Assembly: GCF_017591425.1 (NCBI RefSeq)
Contig: NW_024464918.1
Span: 6,632,001 to 6,696,000 of the forward strand
Direction of reading: 5' to 3'
Length of the DNA stretch: 64,000 nt
From: Ochotona curzoniae
Lineage: Eukaryota > Chordata > Mammalia > Lagomorpha > Ochotonidae
Part shown: one piece after another, positions 51,070-63,715 of the stretch
How positions within the stretch are numbered: the first letter of the stretch is position 1
How the letters are laid out: each line of letters opens with the position of its first letter
The notes under the pieces: generated by a model
Seen by the model: only the letters and a program-made list of their open reading frames with translations
The model's database searches: none
Told to the model about the DNA's origin: nothing
Position numbers and translations under genes: made by a program

Positions 51070-51714
51070 GACCTTCGCCGTTTGCTGCGCACCCTGCACT
51101 TGGCTCTGCGCACAGACTACAGTGAGGATGCTGCAGACGGCAGTTCTCCATGAACTCGGGCTCTGGCATACCCCCAGCCTTTACTCCATTCTTGCACCTG
51201 CTTTTCTCTGTCAGCTTGATTCCTTTTACTAACCCCTCCAAAGCTGGAACCACCAATAATGGCAGCTGTGAAAAAAAAGTCCTACCTTCAGATAAGGAAT
51301 GCCAGGGCACAACTCTGCCTGGCCCAGCCGGACTCCCGTGCCATCCTTGCTCTAACTGTGTAACCAAGGGGATGGCTAACTGTTTGCTTGGGTCCCTGGC
51401 CCCATGATGCTGTCCAGTGACATCTGATGGGATCCACGTGCTCGGAGATTCCCTACCTTCGAGGTGGCGACCATCTGGACGGATACTGAAATGAAGATGC
51501 TGCAAAGCATGCATGGAATGCACTTCCACGGGAGCAGGGAAATATGCTTACAGAGCATTTCCAGGCACAGCTGGGAGCTGAATTGGGATTCCACTCTACC
51601 GAACAAACAAGATGGGAGTGTGGGGAATGCGTCCAGGAGTGAGGATGGGTGCAAAGCAAGGACCAGCCACAGGAGGGACAAAAATGAGCAGCGTTCACAG
51701 AACGAGAGCGAGCA
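51070..51714. other. WWC1-RARS1 spacer, distal part
   Basis: No gene recognised. Unique-looking sequence downstream of the WWC1 poly(A) site. A minus-strand open frame of 259 codons runs through it into a SINE fragment but resembles no protein I know. Confidence 0.4.
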
Positions 51715-52462
51715 CAGTGTTTTCAAAAGGCCACTTTATTGAAGGAGATCAAACTGCACGGACTCTGCCGCAGCCCTCCCCTCACTCACGACAGTGGCTT
51801 CACCGGGCATGAGACCCGTTGTGGCCTGTCACCAGCACAGGCCAGGTGCGTGGCCAGCCCTGTGCCACCTGCTCACAGTCAGGTGATCACATCAAAAGAC
51901 ATCACGGCTCATGGCAATCTGGGGCGTACCTCTGCATCCCACCTCCCCCGACACACTGCATTTTTTTGTTTTTGTTGTTCCCATATTGTACAAAATACTT
52001 TGACTAGGAAAGGTTAGCTGTGCTGTGACGTCTGGGGGACGTCCTTTGAGGATGACCTTGACCCCAGATGTTATTACTTATTGCAGTAAATTCTCTAAAA
52101 GATGGAGCTGTACAAAAAAAAAAAAAAAAAGAAAAGAAAAAAGAAAACTAAACCATTTTATTAAGAAGAGCAGCAACGTAACACTGCTTTAGTTCATTTA
52201 AATTTTCTTTCTCAAAAATACATTCCTAAATATACAAACTATACAATCTTGTCATTTTAATGCTGGTTTTTTTTTCCCATGTTGGTGTTTCCTTTGTCAT
52301 AATAACAACAGTTGAACCCGAACTCCAAGATATCCATTGGCTTCCAAACCGGAAAGAGTGCTGGACGGCTCGTGACGTGGTACCTTCGTGGAACAAAAGC
52401 ACGTGAGTGAGCTCAGCCCCGCTCGGGGCTCACAGCGCAGCCGCACAACGCTCTCCTGGTGA
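51715..52462 (-). terminator. WWC1: WWC1 3' UTR with two possible poly(A) signals
   Basis: Downstream of the WWC1 stop there are minus-strand AATAAA hexamers at 52157-52162 (proximal) and 51735-51740 (distal). A T-rich tract on the minus strand at about 52113-52147 follows the proximal one. I place the 3' end at the distal signal; use of both is possible. Confidence 0.6.
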
Positions 52463-52529
52463 CTACACGTCATCGGCCGAGAGCGGAGGGATGTTCATCC
52501 GGGGTCGCGTGAAAAATGCCATCTTCTCC
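52463..52529 (-). CDS. WWC1: WWC1 last coding exon with PDZ ligand
   Basis: Acceptor TTTTACAG; encodes [20 protein letters not shown] then Val and TAG (complement of 52463-52465). The C-terminal ADDV is the known PDZ-binding motif of KIBRA. Confidence 0.93.
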
Positions 52530-55500
52530 CTGTAAAACAAAGCCATTTCTCAGGAGACGAGTTTTCCCCTTTTGGCAGAATATTTCTTTTAGGGAGGGCT
52601 GTTAAAAAGTCTCAATCACACAGGAGAATAGATTCCATGACTTTCAATAGATACAATGCTAAGAAAGTAGAAAGGCAGAATGACAGAGATAAACACACAC
52701 ACACAGAGAAGGGCAGAGAGAAGCCTTCCATTTGCTAGCTCATTCCCCAAGTGGCGGCAAGCACGGAGCCCGGGCCAGGCTGAAGCCAGCAGCTTGGAAC
52801 TCCATCCATTTCTCGCTTATGGTTAGCTGAGGCCCTCGGCCTTCCACAGCCTTCCCAGGCACACTGGCTGGGGGATGGACCGTACGCGGAGCAGCTGGAA
52901 TGTTGTGCATCGCAGGCGGCAGCTTAACTCACGATGCCAGAGGACAGGCCCCAGCAGCAGGATATTTCACCCTCGGTGGAAATCTGGGGACAGGATAAGT
53001 GTTTTTATATTTGTATTTATTTGAAAGGCTGAAAGACAAACTGTGCAACTGAGAGACAAGCATGGGGAAGACAGAGAAAACTCCCCAGTATGGATTTACT
53101 GCTCAAATACCTGCGACGCCTAGGAATGGGCCAGGCCAAGGCTAAGATCTAGACACTCCATGTGCATCTCCCAATGGGCGGCAGGTACCCGAGGACTGGG
53201 ACTGAACCATCACCTGTTATGTCCCGTGGTGCACATCAGCCAGACAATGATTCTAGGAGCAGAGCCCGGCACTGAAGCCGGGTACTGCAAATGGGACACA
53301 GATGTCCCAGGAGTGCCAAATGTCCCATCTCGGGTCAAGAGATTTCTTCTTTGTGAGGGCTCGTCCCTTGCCCTGGAGGATGTTGGGCAATGCTCCTGGT
53401 CTGTATCTGCGAGATGCCAGAGGCAACCCTACATTAATCCGTGAGATACGGGCACCGCCACATGTCCCCTGGTGGGGACACATTTCTCTAGGGTCGAGGA
53501 GCACTGCATTAGGGAACCAAGGAGTCTCAGCATCTCTCGGAGTCACTGAGGGTTAAAAGGGCCCTTTGGGCATTTTCAGGGCTTGTTTCACGTTTCTGAT
53601 TTGTTAATTAATGATGATGATGATGATGGTGCTGGCGTATGCTGCAGTAAGTTAGGCCTCTGCCTGCATCCATCAGGGTACCAGTTTGCACCCCAGCGGC
53701 TCCACTTCCGGTGCAGCTCCCTGATACCACACCTGGGAAAGCAGCGGAAGGTGACTCGATGTTTGGCCCCCTGCCCTCACACGGGACAGAGCTCCTGGCC
53801 CTGGGGCCTGGCCCAGCCCCCGTTGCTGCAGCCATTTCAATACTGAAGCAGCAGCAAAAAGATTTCTCTCTTTGTCTCCCTCCTTCCTGCCTCTTGTATC
53901 TGTAACTCTGCCTCTCAAATACAGAATATATTCATGTGTAACTTAACAGACGCTCAAACACATGGTTTAAAAAGCTGTAGCATATCTTACGTGCTTATGT
54001 GCCACCAAAGAATGAATTTGTCCTGTACATGCCCATCCATATAGACAAATGACACCTGAAGACTTCCTAAGGTATGCCTGGCTGCAAAGCAACCACCCGG
54101 TGCCTCCTCGAGGTCCTGGCTGGCTGCTTTTAGCAGGCAAGCTCGCGAGGCCTGGCCAGCGCCCCTCATCCCAGGCTTATTTACCATTCAGTTCATGTGC
54201 AATTGCTGGGGATGCGAACGCAGAGAGGCAAGGCCAGAGCAGGTGGCTCATTCATTACACAGGAGGGCCTAACAAATGAGCTCGAGCTGCATGGGGACTG
54301 ACAGGCGAGGGAAGGACGCTGCAAGCTCAGGATCGCAAGGGACAGCTTGGTGAAGGATGAGCAGCTGTTACACAGAGAGAGCCTGGCAGAAGTGCGGGGA
54401 GCAGCGAGGCTGTGAAAAGAAGCCACCAGCTGGGTGGCTGCAGGTGGGGGGTGAGGGGAAGGGATGGGCACCCGGGCCGGGACTTTACCTGAAAGACTGC
54501 ACTTCCGGGGGCTCCTTACAGCTCTGCCCTCGCAGCCTGTGTACATCCTTGGCCGCTGCTCTCATCAGCTTCTCTGTCCGAAGTTCCCCCTTGCGGTCGC
54601 CTCGGTCCACCTGGAGGGCAAAGCAAGCAGGTCAGCCAGGGCCTGAGGCGTCTCTTCCTGCCCTGCCTAGGGACACGTTCATGTCATCTGCAAGTGGGAC
54701 TGGCTCTATGGGGGCGGGGGACAAGGAGCTCAGCATCTCCGTGGACCTCTCGGGAACCCCTGATATAACACATGTCCCTGCACCTAACGCTCGCGGTGAC
54801 CCAGGAAGGCAGGTGTTTCTAATCGCCTCCACTGTACAGACTGTGAGGCCAAGGTTCAGGCAGGTGAAGAAATTTCTGCAGAGGCTGGTGTTGTTAACAG
54901 TGCATTCAGCCACTGCTTTTGACAGTGGTATCCCGTAGCACAGCAGCAGTGTGAGTCCCGGCTGCTCTGCTCCCCATCTTCCTTCCTGTGCCTGAGAAAG
55001 CGCTGGGAAAGATGCTCAGGCCTCCTCTTACCCAGGTGGGAGACTCAGATGGAGCACCAGGCTCCTGGCTTCTGCCAGGCCCAGCTATCTGGGAGTGAAC
55101 CACAGGATAGACAATCTCTCTCTCCCTCTGCATTTCTACTAAATAAATCTCAAAACACAAATTCCTTTCCCATGAAATAACTAAGGAGTACTCGACCCCC
55201 GTGCTAATCCTGACAGCCTTACGTGCAATCTTACATTCCTACTGCCTACAAACACTCTTACAAGCATTTTGCAGAACAGACTACAGATAAAATTTGATTT
55301 TTTCCCCCTCCTTTTCATTAACTGACCTGTCAAATTTCCTTAGCACACGTTTTCTCAAAGCAGGGGCATCAAGACAATGGCATTCTTATGTCTTTGGCCT
55401 TCATTACCAAGAAGCTACAATTGCAGCCATCCAAAATCAGGTGACTTTTGGTCTGACATAAATTCATTTCCTTTAAGCTTGCAAATGCCCATTTCCCCTC

Positions 55501-58500
55501 GGAGCCTCTGGTATCACTTGGCTTTGAGGTATCCAGGGTAGCAGCAATCATTACAAAGCAAGAGGCATTTGCAGAGCCTCTGAGTCAACTGGGGAGCCCC
55601 AGCCCAGTCCAAGGCCAAGAGCCTCTAACACCAACTTGCTGACCTCAGGCACCACAGTCCGCCCTGGGAGCAGACCACCCTCCAGACAGTCCAGGCTGCA
55701 AAGAAAGGTCTTTTTTAAAAAAAAAAAAATTTTTTTTTTTCCGTTTCATTTTCACCGGAAACTCAGATTCACAAAGAGAAGGAAACTCAGAGAGAAAGGT
55801 CTTTCATCTGCTGGCTCACTGCCCAAACGGCTGCAACAGCCGCGCCCATCCAACGCCAAGATCCAGGGGCTTCTGGCAGGTCTCTCACACACATGAAGCA
55901 TCCCAAGGCCTCGGGCTGTCCTCCATTGCCCTCCTAGGCCATAAGCAGGGGGCTGGATGGGAAGCGGGATGACACGAACAAGATCCCATATGGGATCCTG
56001 GTGCTTGCAAGGGCACGTCTAGCCAATTAGGCCATTGTGCCAGGCCCAGAAAAGACCTTTCTTACCACAGGTAGTAATCACGGAGTGGCAATGCACGCAA
56101 ATTGTCTGTATGTACCGGGGCCTATGCTGCACACTTCTTCATGCCAATCTGGGACTTGCTAGCTCAAAGACCTGTCGGTGCCAAACTCACACTTTTTACA
56201 CATTGAGTTAACTATAGCTAAAACAAGCACCCCCTCCCCCCCCTTTTTTAAAGCACTGTGCACTTTACCTGTTTTGACACATGCTAATACTAGACCAGAT
56301 AAACAAAAGGCCCCAAGCCGCTGCTGCACGTGGAATTCTCCGACCCAGTGACAGCCCACCCCACGGCCCAGCTACTTCATTTAGATCTGTAAGTGCAATT
56401 TTGAGGCACCTCTCCCCTGGGAATTCTATGAAAGGAATGGTCCCCAAGGAGGGGGTGGGAGATGGTCTCATACTACCTGTGCTTGCAAACCTCAAAACAT
56501 ACCCCAAGGGCCTGGCGTCGTGGCCTAACAGCAAAAGTCCTCACCTTAAACGCACCGGATTGCATTTGGGCACCGGTTCTAATCCTGACAGCCCTGCTTC
56601 CCATCCAGCTCCCTACTTGTGGCCTGGGAAAGCAGTCAAGGACAGCCCAAAGCCTTGGGACCCTGCAACTGCAGGAGAGAACCGGAAGAGCTCCTGGCTC
56701 CTGGCTCTGGATCGGCACAGCACTGGCCGTACGGTCACTTGGGGAGTGATTCATCGGACGGAAGATCTTCCTCTCTGTCTCTCCTTCTCTCTGTACATCT
56801 GCCTTTCCAATAAAAGATAAATGCATAAATCCTTAAAAAAAAAATACACTCCAAGCACAACTCCAGGTGCACCACTGCCATGTTGTGGTTCCATCCTGAG
56901 ATCCCTCCGAGGTCTGATGCCTGGGTGGAGGCGCCTGCAGGCAGGCACTCCAGGGAGTCCTTGTGAGCACCAGGCCCCAGCAGGACAGGGCTCCTTCTCG
57001 TTCTGCAGCAGTGCACGGACAGGTTCTGGGCCAGCATGCTCACTTTACTCTGAGAGTGAGGGCCCTTTGCTTACATCTCATGCCCAAGGTGACTGAGAAC
57101 AAAGACAAATGTACAAGATGCTAACGGCTTGCACCTATATATGCCACTGCTGCCAAAGAGCTTTGCAGCCACCTCAGGACTTAATACACTTTGGGTGGCA
57201 CTGGGTGTAGTGGCTCAGATGTCTCCGTCCTGATGTCTGCTGGCTGAGCAGCCTACAATGCTACCTCCAGTGTTGGCATCTTGTAGGGACACTGGTTCGG
57301 GTCCCCGCTGCTCCTCTTCTGATCCAGCTCCCTGCTAATGCATCTGGGAAAGCTGCAGAAGATGGCAGACCTGCAGGAACTTCCTGGCTCCTACTTTTGG
57401 CCCAGCCCCATTGTGCTTATATGAAGAATCAGCCAGGACATGAAAGATCTCTCTCTGTCTTTCCCTCTTTCCTTATAACTCTACTTTTCAAATACATTTA
57501 AAAATTTTTAAAAAGTTAAATGATTGTTATTGGAAAGTCAGATTTACAGAGAGAAGGAGAGACAGAGAGGAAGATCTTCCATCTGCTGGTTCACTCTCCA
57601 GGTGGCCACAATGGCCAGAGCTGTGCTGATCTGAAACTAGGAACCAGGAGCCTCTTCCAGGTTTCCCATGTGGGTGCAGGGCCCCAAGGCTTTGGGCCGT
57701 CCTCGACTGCTTTCCCAGGCCACAAGCAGGGAGCTGGATGGGAAGTGGAGCTGCCGGGATATGAACCTGTGCTCATACGGAATCCCAGCATATGCAAGGC
57801 AAACACTTTAGCCACTAACACTGCCTTGCCAGGCCGTAAAAAATAAAAAAAAATTTTTTAAAGGTGCCTGCATGTCATGTTGGAGTACCTGGATCGACAC
57901 GTGACTCTGACAAATAACTCCGGCTTCCTGTGACTGTGGATTACGGGTGGCAACGGAGACGGGCAAATAAGTGAGTCCCTTCTACGCATGCTGCACACCT
58001 GCAGGGTTCCTTGCTGTAGGGGGAGTGAGCCAGGGGATGGGAGCTTCCTCCCCGCCCCCACAAAGATATAACTAAAAAAGCTAAAACTAAAGACAAGAGG
58101 AATAAAGTTGAGCCACTGGGGACTCAGGATGCCTTCAATGTGAAGGAGAGGTCATGCGACACTGAGGGTGGGAGACGGATAGGGAATCTGCCTGGCCCGG
58201 GGGCGTAGTGTGGCGGCTCCCTCGTGTGTGTGACCGGTGTCGCTCACCCGCTTCTCCAGCATCCTCAGCAACAGGCGGAAGCGCTCATCCTCCCGCAACC
58301 CTGGCGGCAGCTCCTTCTCCCCGTGGCTCTTGGCTTGCTCCAGCAGCTCCTTGAGTTCCTTCAGCACCGAGATCTCCTGAGTCAGCTGGCTGTGCCAGGT
58401 CCTGGTCGCTTGCAGGTCCAGCTCAAGGTCCAGTGAGGTGCGGATCATGCGCTCGGTGCGCAGCGACTTGACCGATGAAGGCTGTGGGCGATGAGACAAC

Positions 58501-61406
58501 CTTGACCATTAAGCTTATTACTATTATGATTACAAGGTTGCAGCCAGGGGGTCCCCTGAACCCTCTGCTCTCGTTCCCAGGTTCCCTACCTTATTTATCT
58601 GTGGGCTTCTTCTCCTGCAAAGATGGAGAGTACCTATACCTGCAGGCCAGGTTTGAACCCTCCCATGTACACAAATCACACGTGTTGAGTACTCGCTACC
58701 TCCCTGATATAGTGCAAAAAAGCTGATTTCCATGATCTCATTGCTTCCGCACAGCAGCCCTACGGGATCCCAACAGCTGGTGCCCAAGAGGCGAGAGCAC
58801 AGCGTCTAACCAGGCCATTGAAACTGCAGCCTAGCAGGGACTAGGGATCCCTTTATACCTTCCCGTGCCTTCGGCAGACAGCCACCTGCCACCGTCCTAT
58901 TCTGACACTGATTCCTCAGGGCAAGTCGGCTCGCCCCTTACAGCAGAAGCTCATCTTCTTGACCGCACATCCCTCCCAGGGACATCGATCGTTTCTGTCC
59001 GCTAAGCACGCATTCCCTCAGTCTTGGGGTAACTATGCCCTCCCCTTCCTTTGCCCATCCCCCACACTTGAATCCACCTGCCTGTATGTGACACGAGGGA
59101 CAAGAAAAAGACCTGGACTTGTCCAATCAGAATTCTGGTGGCTGGCTCAGCAGTGAGTCTCTTATCTGTGCCCAGCTACCAACCCTCGATTCTGTTGAAC
59201 AATGTAGAAAAAAAGGCAGGACTTCACCCGGAGCCGGCTCAAGTACAAGACATGAACTTGGAACTAAACATACTCATCTTTCCCATAGTACAAGTCGAGC
59301 TTGTTCCAGAATTGAGCTCTATGAAGGGAAGACTCAAGCCTGACCACAGTTTCAACCCTTGGATCAGTGCATGCCTGGAGCTGCAATATGCCCTGGATGA
59401 TATCTTCTCCATAACACTGAACAATACATTCCCTCTTTCATTCCTGAGTGATCTTGGACCTAGGCTCTTCAAGAATCAGAGCATAAAAGACTCTGATTGG
59501 CACAGTCACTAATGCTCCTCTTAGCAAAACCTACCAATGACTGAAGGCAGATTTCCAGCACAGTTCCAGGATTCCCACCTCCCCCACACACATCCGGCAT
59601 CTAGGCTTTCCTTAGTGTAACCGGGATCTACACACATCACAGCAGAGCGCTTTGGTAATGAGATCTCAAATTAGCGGAATCCAGCAGGAGGAAGGGCAAC
59701 CCCGTGCGCCCAGCCTCATCAGGCGAGCTTTGAAAAGATGCTCTTCCCACCTGGTCTTGGAGCAGTGACGTGGTAGACAAGGTCACCCGACAAAGAACAA
59801 ACAGGAAGAACTGAGAGGGGTCCCTAACCTACACAAGGCAAGGCCACACAAGGCGGTGCCGTGCATTCTGCCAACATCTCAAGGGAACCGTGACTCCTTC
59901 CCTAGCGCAACAGCCAGGTGAGGATGCAGAGAGCCACTCCCAGATTTCAGCCGCCAGGGGTGCCAAGCAGAGCGTTCCGCCCACCCGTGCCTGAGCTCCC
60001 GCCCATGGAAACCAGGACACTGTGACTTGGCCTTAGGCTTAAGGTAGTAGTGATTTGTTACTGCAGTCAGACAAAACAAATGCAACGACCAATACAGGGA
60101 TCTGTCACAAAGGATAAGAAGCCACAACACCCACCCACACAAGTGCCCTCGTGCAAGGCACACATGAACTCTGACCATCATCAAGCACTCCCCTAGCAAA
60201 TCACCCTTGCCTAAGAGTGGGGAGAGCAGCTTGCTTTGCTCGGGAGTCCTAAGACACAGAGAAGCAAGTTGGATCTTCATGGAGGTACTTCTGCTCGTGT
60301 GGACCAAGAACCACCTGCTCCGGAATCCCAGACATTTGCTAAAATGCAGCTCCCAGAGGCCCCCTTTCAGCTGCCTGAACGAGACCATCTGGCAGTGTGG
60401 CCTTGGACTCCGAACTGCCACGATCCCCACGTGACTCCGGTGTCACATATGCCACAGGACCAGCCAGCAGCAGCATATGGGGAAGGTGCGGTGGTGGAGA
60501 ACACCACCACAGGCAGGGCAGGGGCCATCCCTGTCACCTCAGGCCTTGTCCACATCCTCCCCTGCCAGGATGCTCTCTGCTCCCTGGCTTAGGTTCCTTC
60601 TCCCGCTCTCTTTGCATCGCTCTTGCATCATAGGGGTTTCTGTTTCTGGCTATCAGCAGGCAGACCCGCAAGTAAGTTGCAGTGGCCTGGGCCCACCTGG
60701 GCCTGTTGCACCATACCTTGGCCTTCCATCCTTCTGACATTGCATAAACTCACTCCACAGTGCAGTGTTCAAGTACCACAAGTGGACACTTCCCCCTGTA
60801 CCTCCGGCAGCCCTGACTGCTCCCAAGCCCTCACCGGAAACCACTCTTTGACCTAAGGTCACTGCCCCCTGAGCCCTGAGCCCAGTCCCCACTGAGAAAG
60901 GGTCAAACTTAGCCCCAGGAACATGGGTGGGGCTCCTCTCTGGGTGTTTCCAGGTACTCTGAGAGGAGCCCATGGGCACCCACCTGCTCCCAGGCAGTGT
61001 TCAGAGGAGCCCAGCAGGGAGGACAGCCAGAACCTTGAATCAGCAAGCCACAGTACATGCCAAGCATGCGGCACCCTGCTCCCTGCCTGGTGACGACCCC
61101 TGGGTTAGCTCTTTCTGACTCTGATTTCTGTATAGCACGCCATTGTCTTTTGCTCCCCATGCCCCAGCACTTCTACAGGCCTTCCAACACAAGCACCATC
61201 ATGTTCTTGACACCCGTAAGGGAAAAGAAATGGCCAGAGGTGCCCAGGGACCGCATCTATTGGACACAGGCCTGCGGGGGTGAGGGAAGACAGTTTCAAG
61301 GTGACTCTCTTACCCTCTTCATGCGGACACTGCGCCGCTCCAGGGAGTTGCGAACAAAAGGTGGCTTTCTGGACAGAGTGGAGCTGTCACTATCGCTCCG
61401 GTTCAG
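52463..61406 (-). CDS. WWC1: KIBRA / WWC1, C-terminal part (last four coding exons)
   Basis: WWC1 is a cytoplasmic scaffold of the Hippo pathway that also binds atypical PKC. Only the C-terminal part lies here; the WW and C2 exons are beyond the right edge. Four exons (61314-61406, 58248-58481, 54489-54610, 52463-52529) splice in frame. They encode, in order, the serine-rich [20 protein letters not shown] segment, a coiled-coil and aPKC-binding region ending [12 protein letters not shown], the [20 protein letters not shown] stretch, and the C-terminal PDZ-binding tail ADDV. It is upstream of and co-oriented with RARS1, as in human. Confidence 0.95.
52640..52965 (-). mobile_element. SINE, older subfamily
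   Basis: Reverse-oriented: GAAAGGCAGAATGACAGAGA, CCTTCCATTTGCTAGCTCAT, CTTCCCAGGCACACTGGCTG. Lies in the last WWC1 intron. Confidence 0.7.
52990..53270 (-). mobile_element. SINE, older subfamily
   Basis: Reverse-oriented, beginning with a TTTGTATTTATTTGAAAGGC tail complement; next to another reverse copy. Confidence 0.6.
53625..53945 (+). mobile_element. SINE, older subfamily
   Basis: GTATGCTGCAGTAAGTTAGG head, GCGGCTCCACTTCCGGTGCA, CTGGGAAAGCAGCGGAAGGT, and a CTCAAATACAGAATATAT end. It follows a short (GAT)n run at 53,611-53,627. Confidence 0.75.
54489..54610 (-). CDS. WWC1: WWC1 penultimate exon
   Basis: 122 nt; acceptor CCTCCAG, donor GTAAAGTC. Encodes [20 protein letters not shown] through PPEVQSF, ending within an Arg codon. 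The first residue is Val where I recall Met in human. Confidence 0.93.
54888..55165 (+). mobile_element. SINE, older subfamily
   Basis: GTGTGAGTCCCGGCTGCTCT, CCTGAGAAAGCGCTGGGAAA, CTAAATAAATCTCAAAACAC end. Antisense in WWC1. Confidence 0.7.
55735..56050 (-). mobile_element. CSINE, young subfamily
   Basis: Reverse-oriented after an A13/T11 junction at about 55,717-55,740: CATCTGCTGGCTCACTGCCC, CCATATGGGATCCTGGTGCT, ending CATTGTGCCAGGCCC. Confidence 0.8.
56505..56845 (+). mobile_element. CSINE, young subfamily, near full length
   Basis: GGCCTGGCGTCGTGGCCTAA head, GGCACCGGTTCTAATCCTGA, CCAAAGCCTTGGGACCCTGC, CGGACGGAAGATCTTCCTCT, and an A-rich tail. The best copy for subfamily identification. 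Confidence 0.92.
57195..57510 (+). mobile_element. SINE, older subfamily
   Basis: GCACTGGGTGTAGTGGCTCA, GGTTCGGGTCCCCGCTGCTC, CATCTGGGAAAGCTGCAGAA, and a TTCAAATACATTTAAAAA end. Abuts the next, reverse copy. Confidence 0.75.
57515..57838 (-). mobile_element. CSINE, young subfamily
   Basis: Reverse-oriented: GGAAGATCTTCCATCTGCTG, CCCCAAGGCTTTGGGCCGTC, ending CTGCCTTGCCAGGCCG. Forms a tail-to-tail inverted pair with the copy at 57,195-57,510. Confidence 0.88.
58248..58481 (-). CDS. WWC1: WWC1 exon (aPKC-binding coiled coil)
   Basis: 234 nt, 78 codons, phase 0; acceptor CCCACAG, donor GTGAGCG. Encodes [20 protein letters not shown], a predicted helix ([20 protein letters not shown]) and the aPKC-binding [11 protein letters not shown]. 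Confidence 0.95.
61314..61406 (-). CDS. WWC1: WWC1 exon ([11 protein letters not shown] segment)
   Basis: 93 nt, 31 codons, phase 0; acceptor CTTGCAG, donor GTAAGAG. Encodes [20 protein letters not shown] and [11 protein letters not shown], a basic serine-rich linker of KIBRA. Confidence 0.93.
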
Positions 61407-61819
61407 CTGCAAGAGAAAAGTCAGAGGAAGTCAGGCATGGACAAGTACATTCTGGAAGGTGCGCTGGGGCTAGGAAGGGGGTTGGATTCTCCAGCCAGCC
61501 CAGCCCTCCTTGCGCAAACACACAGAAGGATTCCCACAGATCCTTCTTTTATGGATAAGCAAACACGGTGTGCAGTGTTCCAGTCGCAAGCTAGTGTTGG
61601 CATGAAGCTAAACGAGATGCAACATCTTGCTGATTCCTCCGACAACACTGTGTGATAGAACAAGCTGACAGAGGCTGACAGCTTATACAACTTGCCCGAA
61701 ATTGGCGAGCTTGGAGCACACAGCAAGGCTTGACAACAGCAGTGTGACTCCAGTATGTGGCCCTCCTGAGTAGTTTACCATGGAATCTGCTTCCACTGAA
61801 GCCACTGTCAAGATCAGAT

Positions 61820-62130
61820 GTGATCAGATGTGGCACACAGTGGGTACAGATATCCTTGGCTACTCCCATATCCCAGCTGCTCTACTTCTGATCTACCTTC
61901 CCACTACTGTACCAAGAAAGGCAGCAGAAAGCAACCAAGGACTGGGGCTCCTGCCACCCACGGGAAAGGCCCACAGGAAGTTCGACGTTTAGAGTTTCTA
62001 TTGGCCCAGCCCGGGCTGTTGCAGCCCTTGGGAGAGTGAATCAATGGACAGATGATCTCTCTCTCTCTCTCTGTCATTTTCTCTGGGTCTCCCTTACTCT
62101 CTGATGATCTGATTTTCACATAAATACACA
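61820..62130 (+). mobile_element. SINE, older subfamily
   Basis: CCAGCTGCTCTACTTCTGAT, CCAAGAAAGGCAGCAGAAAG, GATCTCTCTCTCTCTCTCTG, and an ACATAAATACACAAATAG end. Confidence 0.7.
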
Positions 62131-62134
62131 AATA

Positions 62135-62415
62135 GTTTAAAACCAGTTCAGTGGGCTTAGCATTGCAGCCATGTAGATGCCTGTTTAAATTCTAGCTGTT
62201 CCACTTCCCATCCAGCCCCCTGCTGCTCCACTGGGAAAGCCATGGAAAATGGTCCAAGTGCCTGGGCCCCTGGTACGTTTATGGGAGACTCAGACGAAGG
62301 TCCTGACTTCTGGCTTCAGCTATTGCAATAACGTCAGGAGTATACCAGTGGATGGAAGAGCCCTCCTCTGGGTGTCTCTTTCTCTCTCTGCAACTTTTTC
62401 AAATACATAAATAAT
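62135..62415 (+). mobile_element. SINE, older subfamily
   Basis: CAGTGGGCTTAGCATTGCAG, CTGTTCCACTTCCCATCCAG, GGTACGTTTATGGGAGACTC, TTTTTCAAATACATAAATAA. Confidence 0.7.
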
Positions 62416-63387
62416 AATCTCAACAAAAATTCCCATGAAAAGTAACTTTAGGACATCAAAACACATTTCGAAAGTGTTTTAAAACACACAAATATCCAAA
62501 AGGCACGTCCAAGGCAGAGCCTCAGAGGCAGAGCCTTAAAGAGGATGAGGCAGGCAGGCTCCGGGCAGGCTGTGCTGTTCGAAACCGCCTCCCAGAATCC
62601 TGGCCGTTCAGGCACTCCTTACAGGACGTGCCAAGCATATGGCAGGCTCCCATCAGACCCTACAGACACTAGCATCCTCCAGCAAAGCCACAAGTCAGAT
62701 GATTGGTGAGATGAGTGTCCCCCCATCCCAGGGAAACCAGCGAGGTGGCACCACAGTCAGTGGGACTGACGCAGGCCTGTGCCACTGTGCCCGTTTGCCC
62801 GGCAGCTGCCAGGGGCACTGCTACAGGGGTATCCTGAGATTTTGCCTCTGTTGTCATCTGAATTGTTATTAAAGAGATGATGATGATGATAGTAACAGTC
62901 CTGCAAAGTGGATAAACACAGCAATCCCAAGGATGCACTTGGTGAAACGGCCACTGTGCTGAACCATCTTAAAACGAAACGAAACCAACCAAAAACCAAA
63001 CCAAAATCCCAGATCAACAGTGAATACTGAGGAGAGCCACATGCACGAGGCACTACCAGGGCCGTGTCGACACTTTCACTTAGTCTTCCCGAGGCTCAGA
63101 GGCGTTGAGAAAGTTTTAACAGTCACAGTCATCGGGGCATCAAGCAAGCTCTCCTGGCCCAGGCTGTGTTACTCCAAGGCCACAGAAAATGCACTGTGTT
63201 CAGGAGGAACGATTACTCACGACTATATACTGATGCAAATTTCTTGTGGCCTACAGCAAGATTCCCGAAAGGAAAAGATAAGCTTGGGCTAAAAAGAAAA
63301 AAACATGCAGTCCTGCCTCAAAGGCTCTTCTTCCTTGTGGCAAAGGAACCACATTAACCAGGAATCTCACTTCAAACAAACAAACAT

Positions 63388-63715
63388 GGGCCTGGCTCCA
63401 TGGCTTAATTTACTACTCTTGCAAATGTTGGGATCCTATCTGGGTACTAGTTCGTGTCCCAGCCAGTCCATATCGCATCCAGCTCCCTGCCTGTGACCTG
63501 TGAAAGCAGTGGAGGACGGTCCAAAGCCTCGTTCCTGTGTGTCCACGTGGGAGACCCAGAAGAAGCTCCTTGCTTTTGCCTTTGGATCGGCTCAGCCGTG
63601 GCCGTTGCGGCCACTTGGGGAATGAATCAGTGGACAGAAGATCTTTTCCTTTGTATCTCTGTCTCTTTATAAGTCAGCCTTTCCAATAAAAATACATAAT
63701 TTATTTTTCAAAGGA
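63388..63715 (+). mobile_element. CSINE, young subfamily
   Basis: GGGCCTGGCTCCATGGCTTA head, TGGGATCCTATCTGGGTACT, GGATCGGCTCAGCCGTGGCC, and a CCAATAAAAATACATAAT tail, in a WWC1 intron. Confidence 0.88.

Noticed and set aside
50750..51529. 259-codon minus-strand open frame between WWC1 and RARS1
   Set aside because: Runs into a SINE fragment, has no domain I recognise, and no start or poly(A) context beyond WWC1 downstream sequence.
53608..53835. Poly-His reading frame
   Set aside because: Product of a short (GAT)n run next to a SINE; not a gene.
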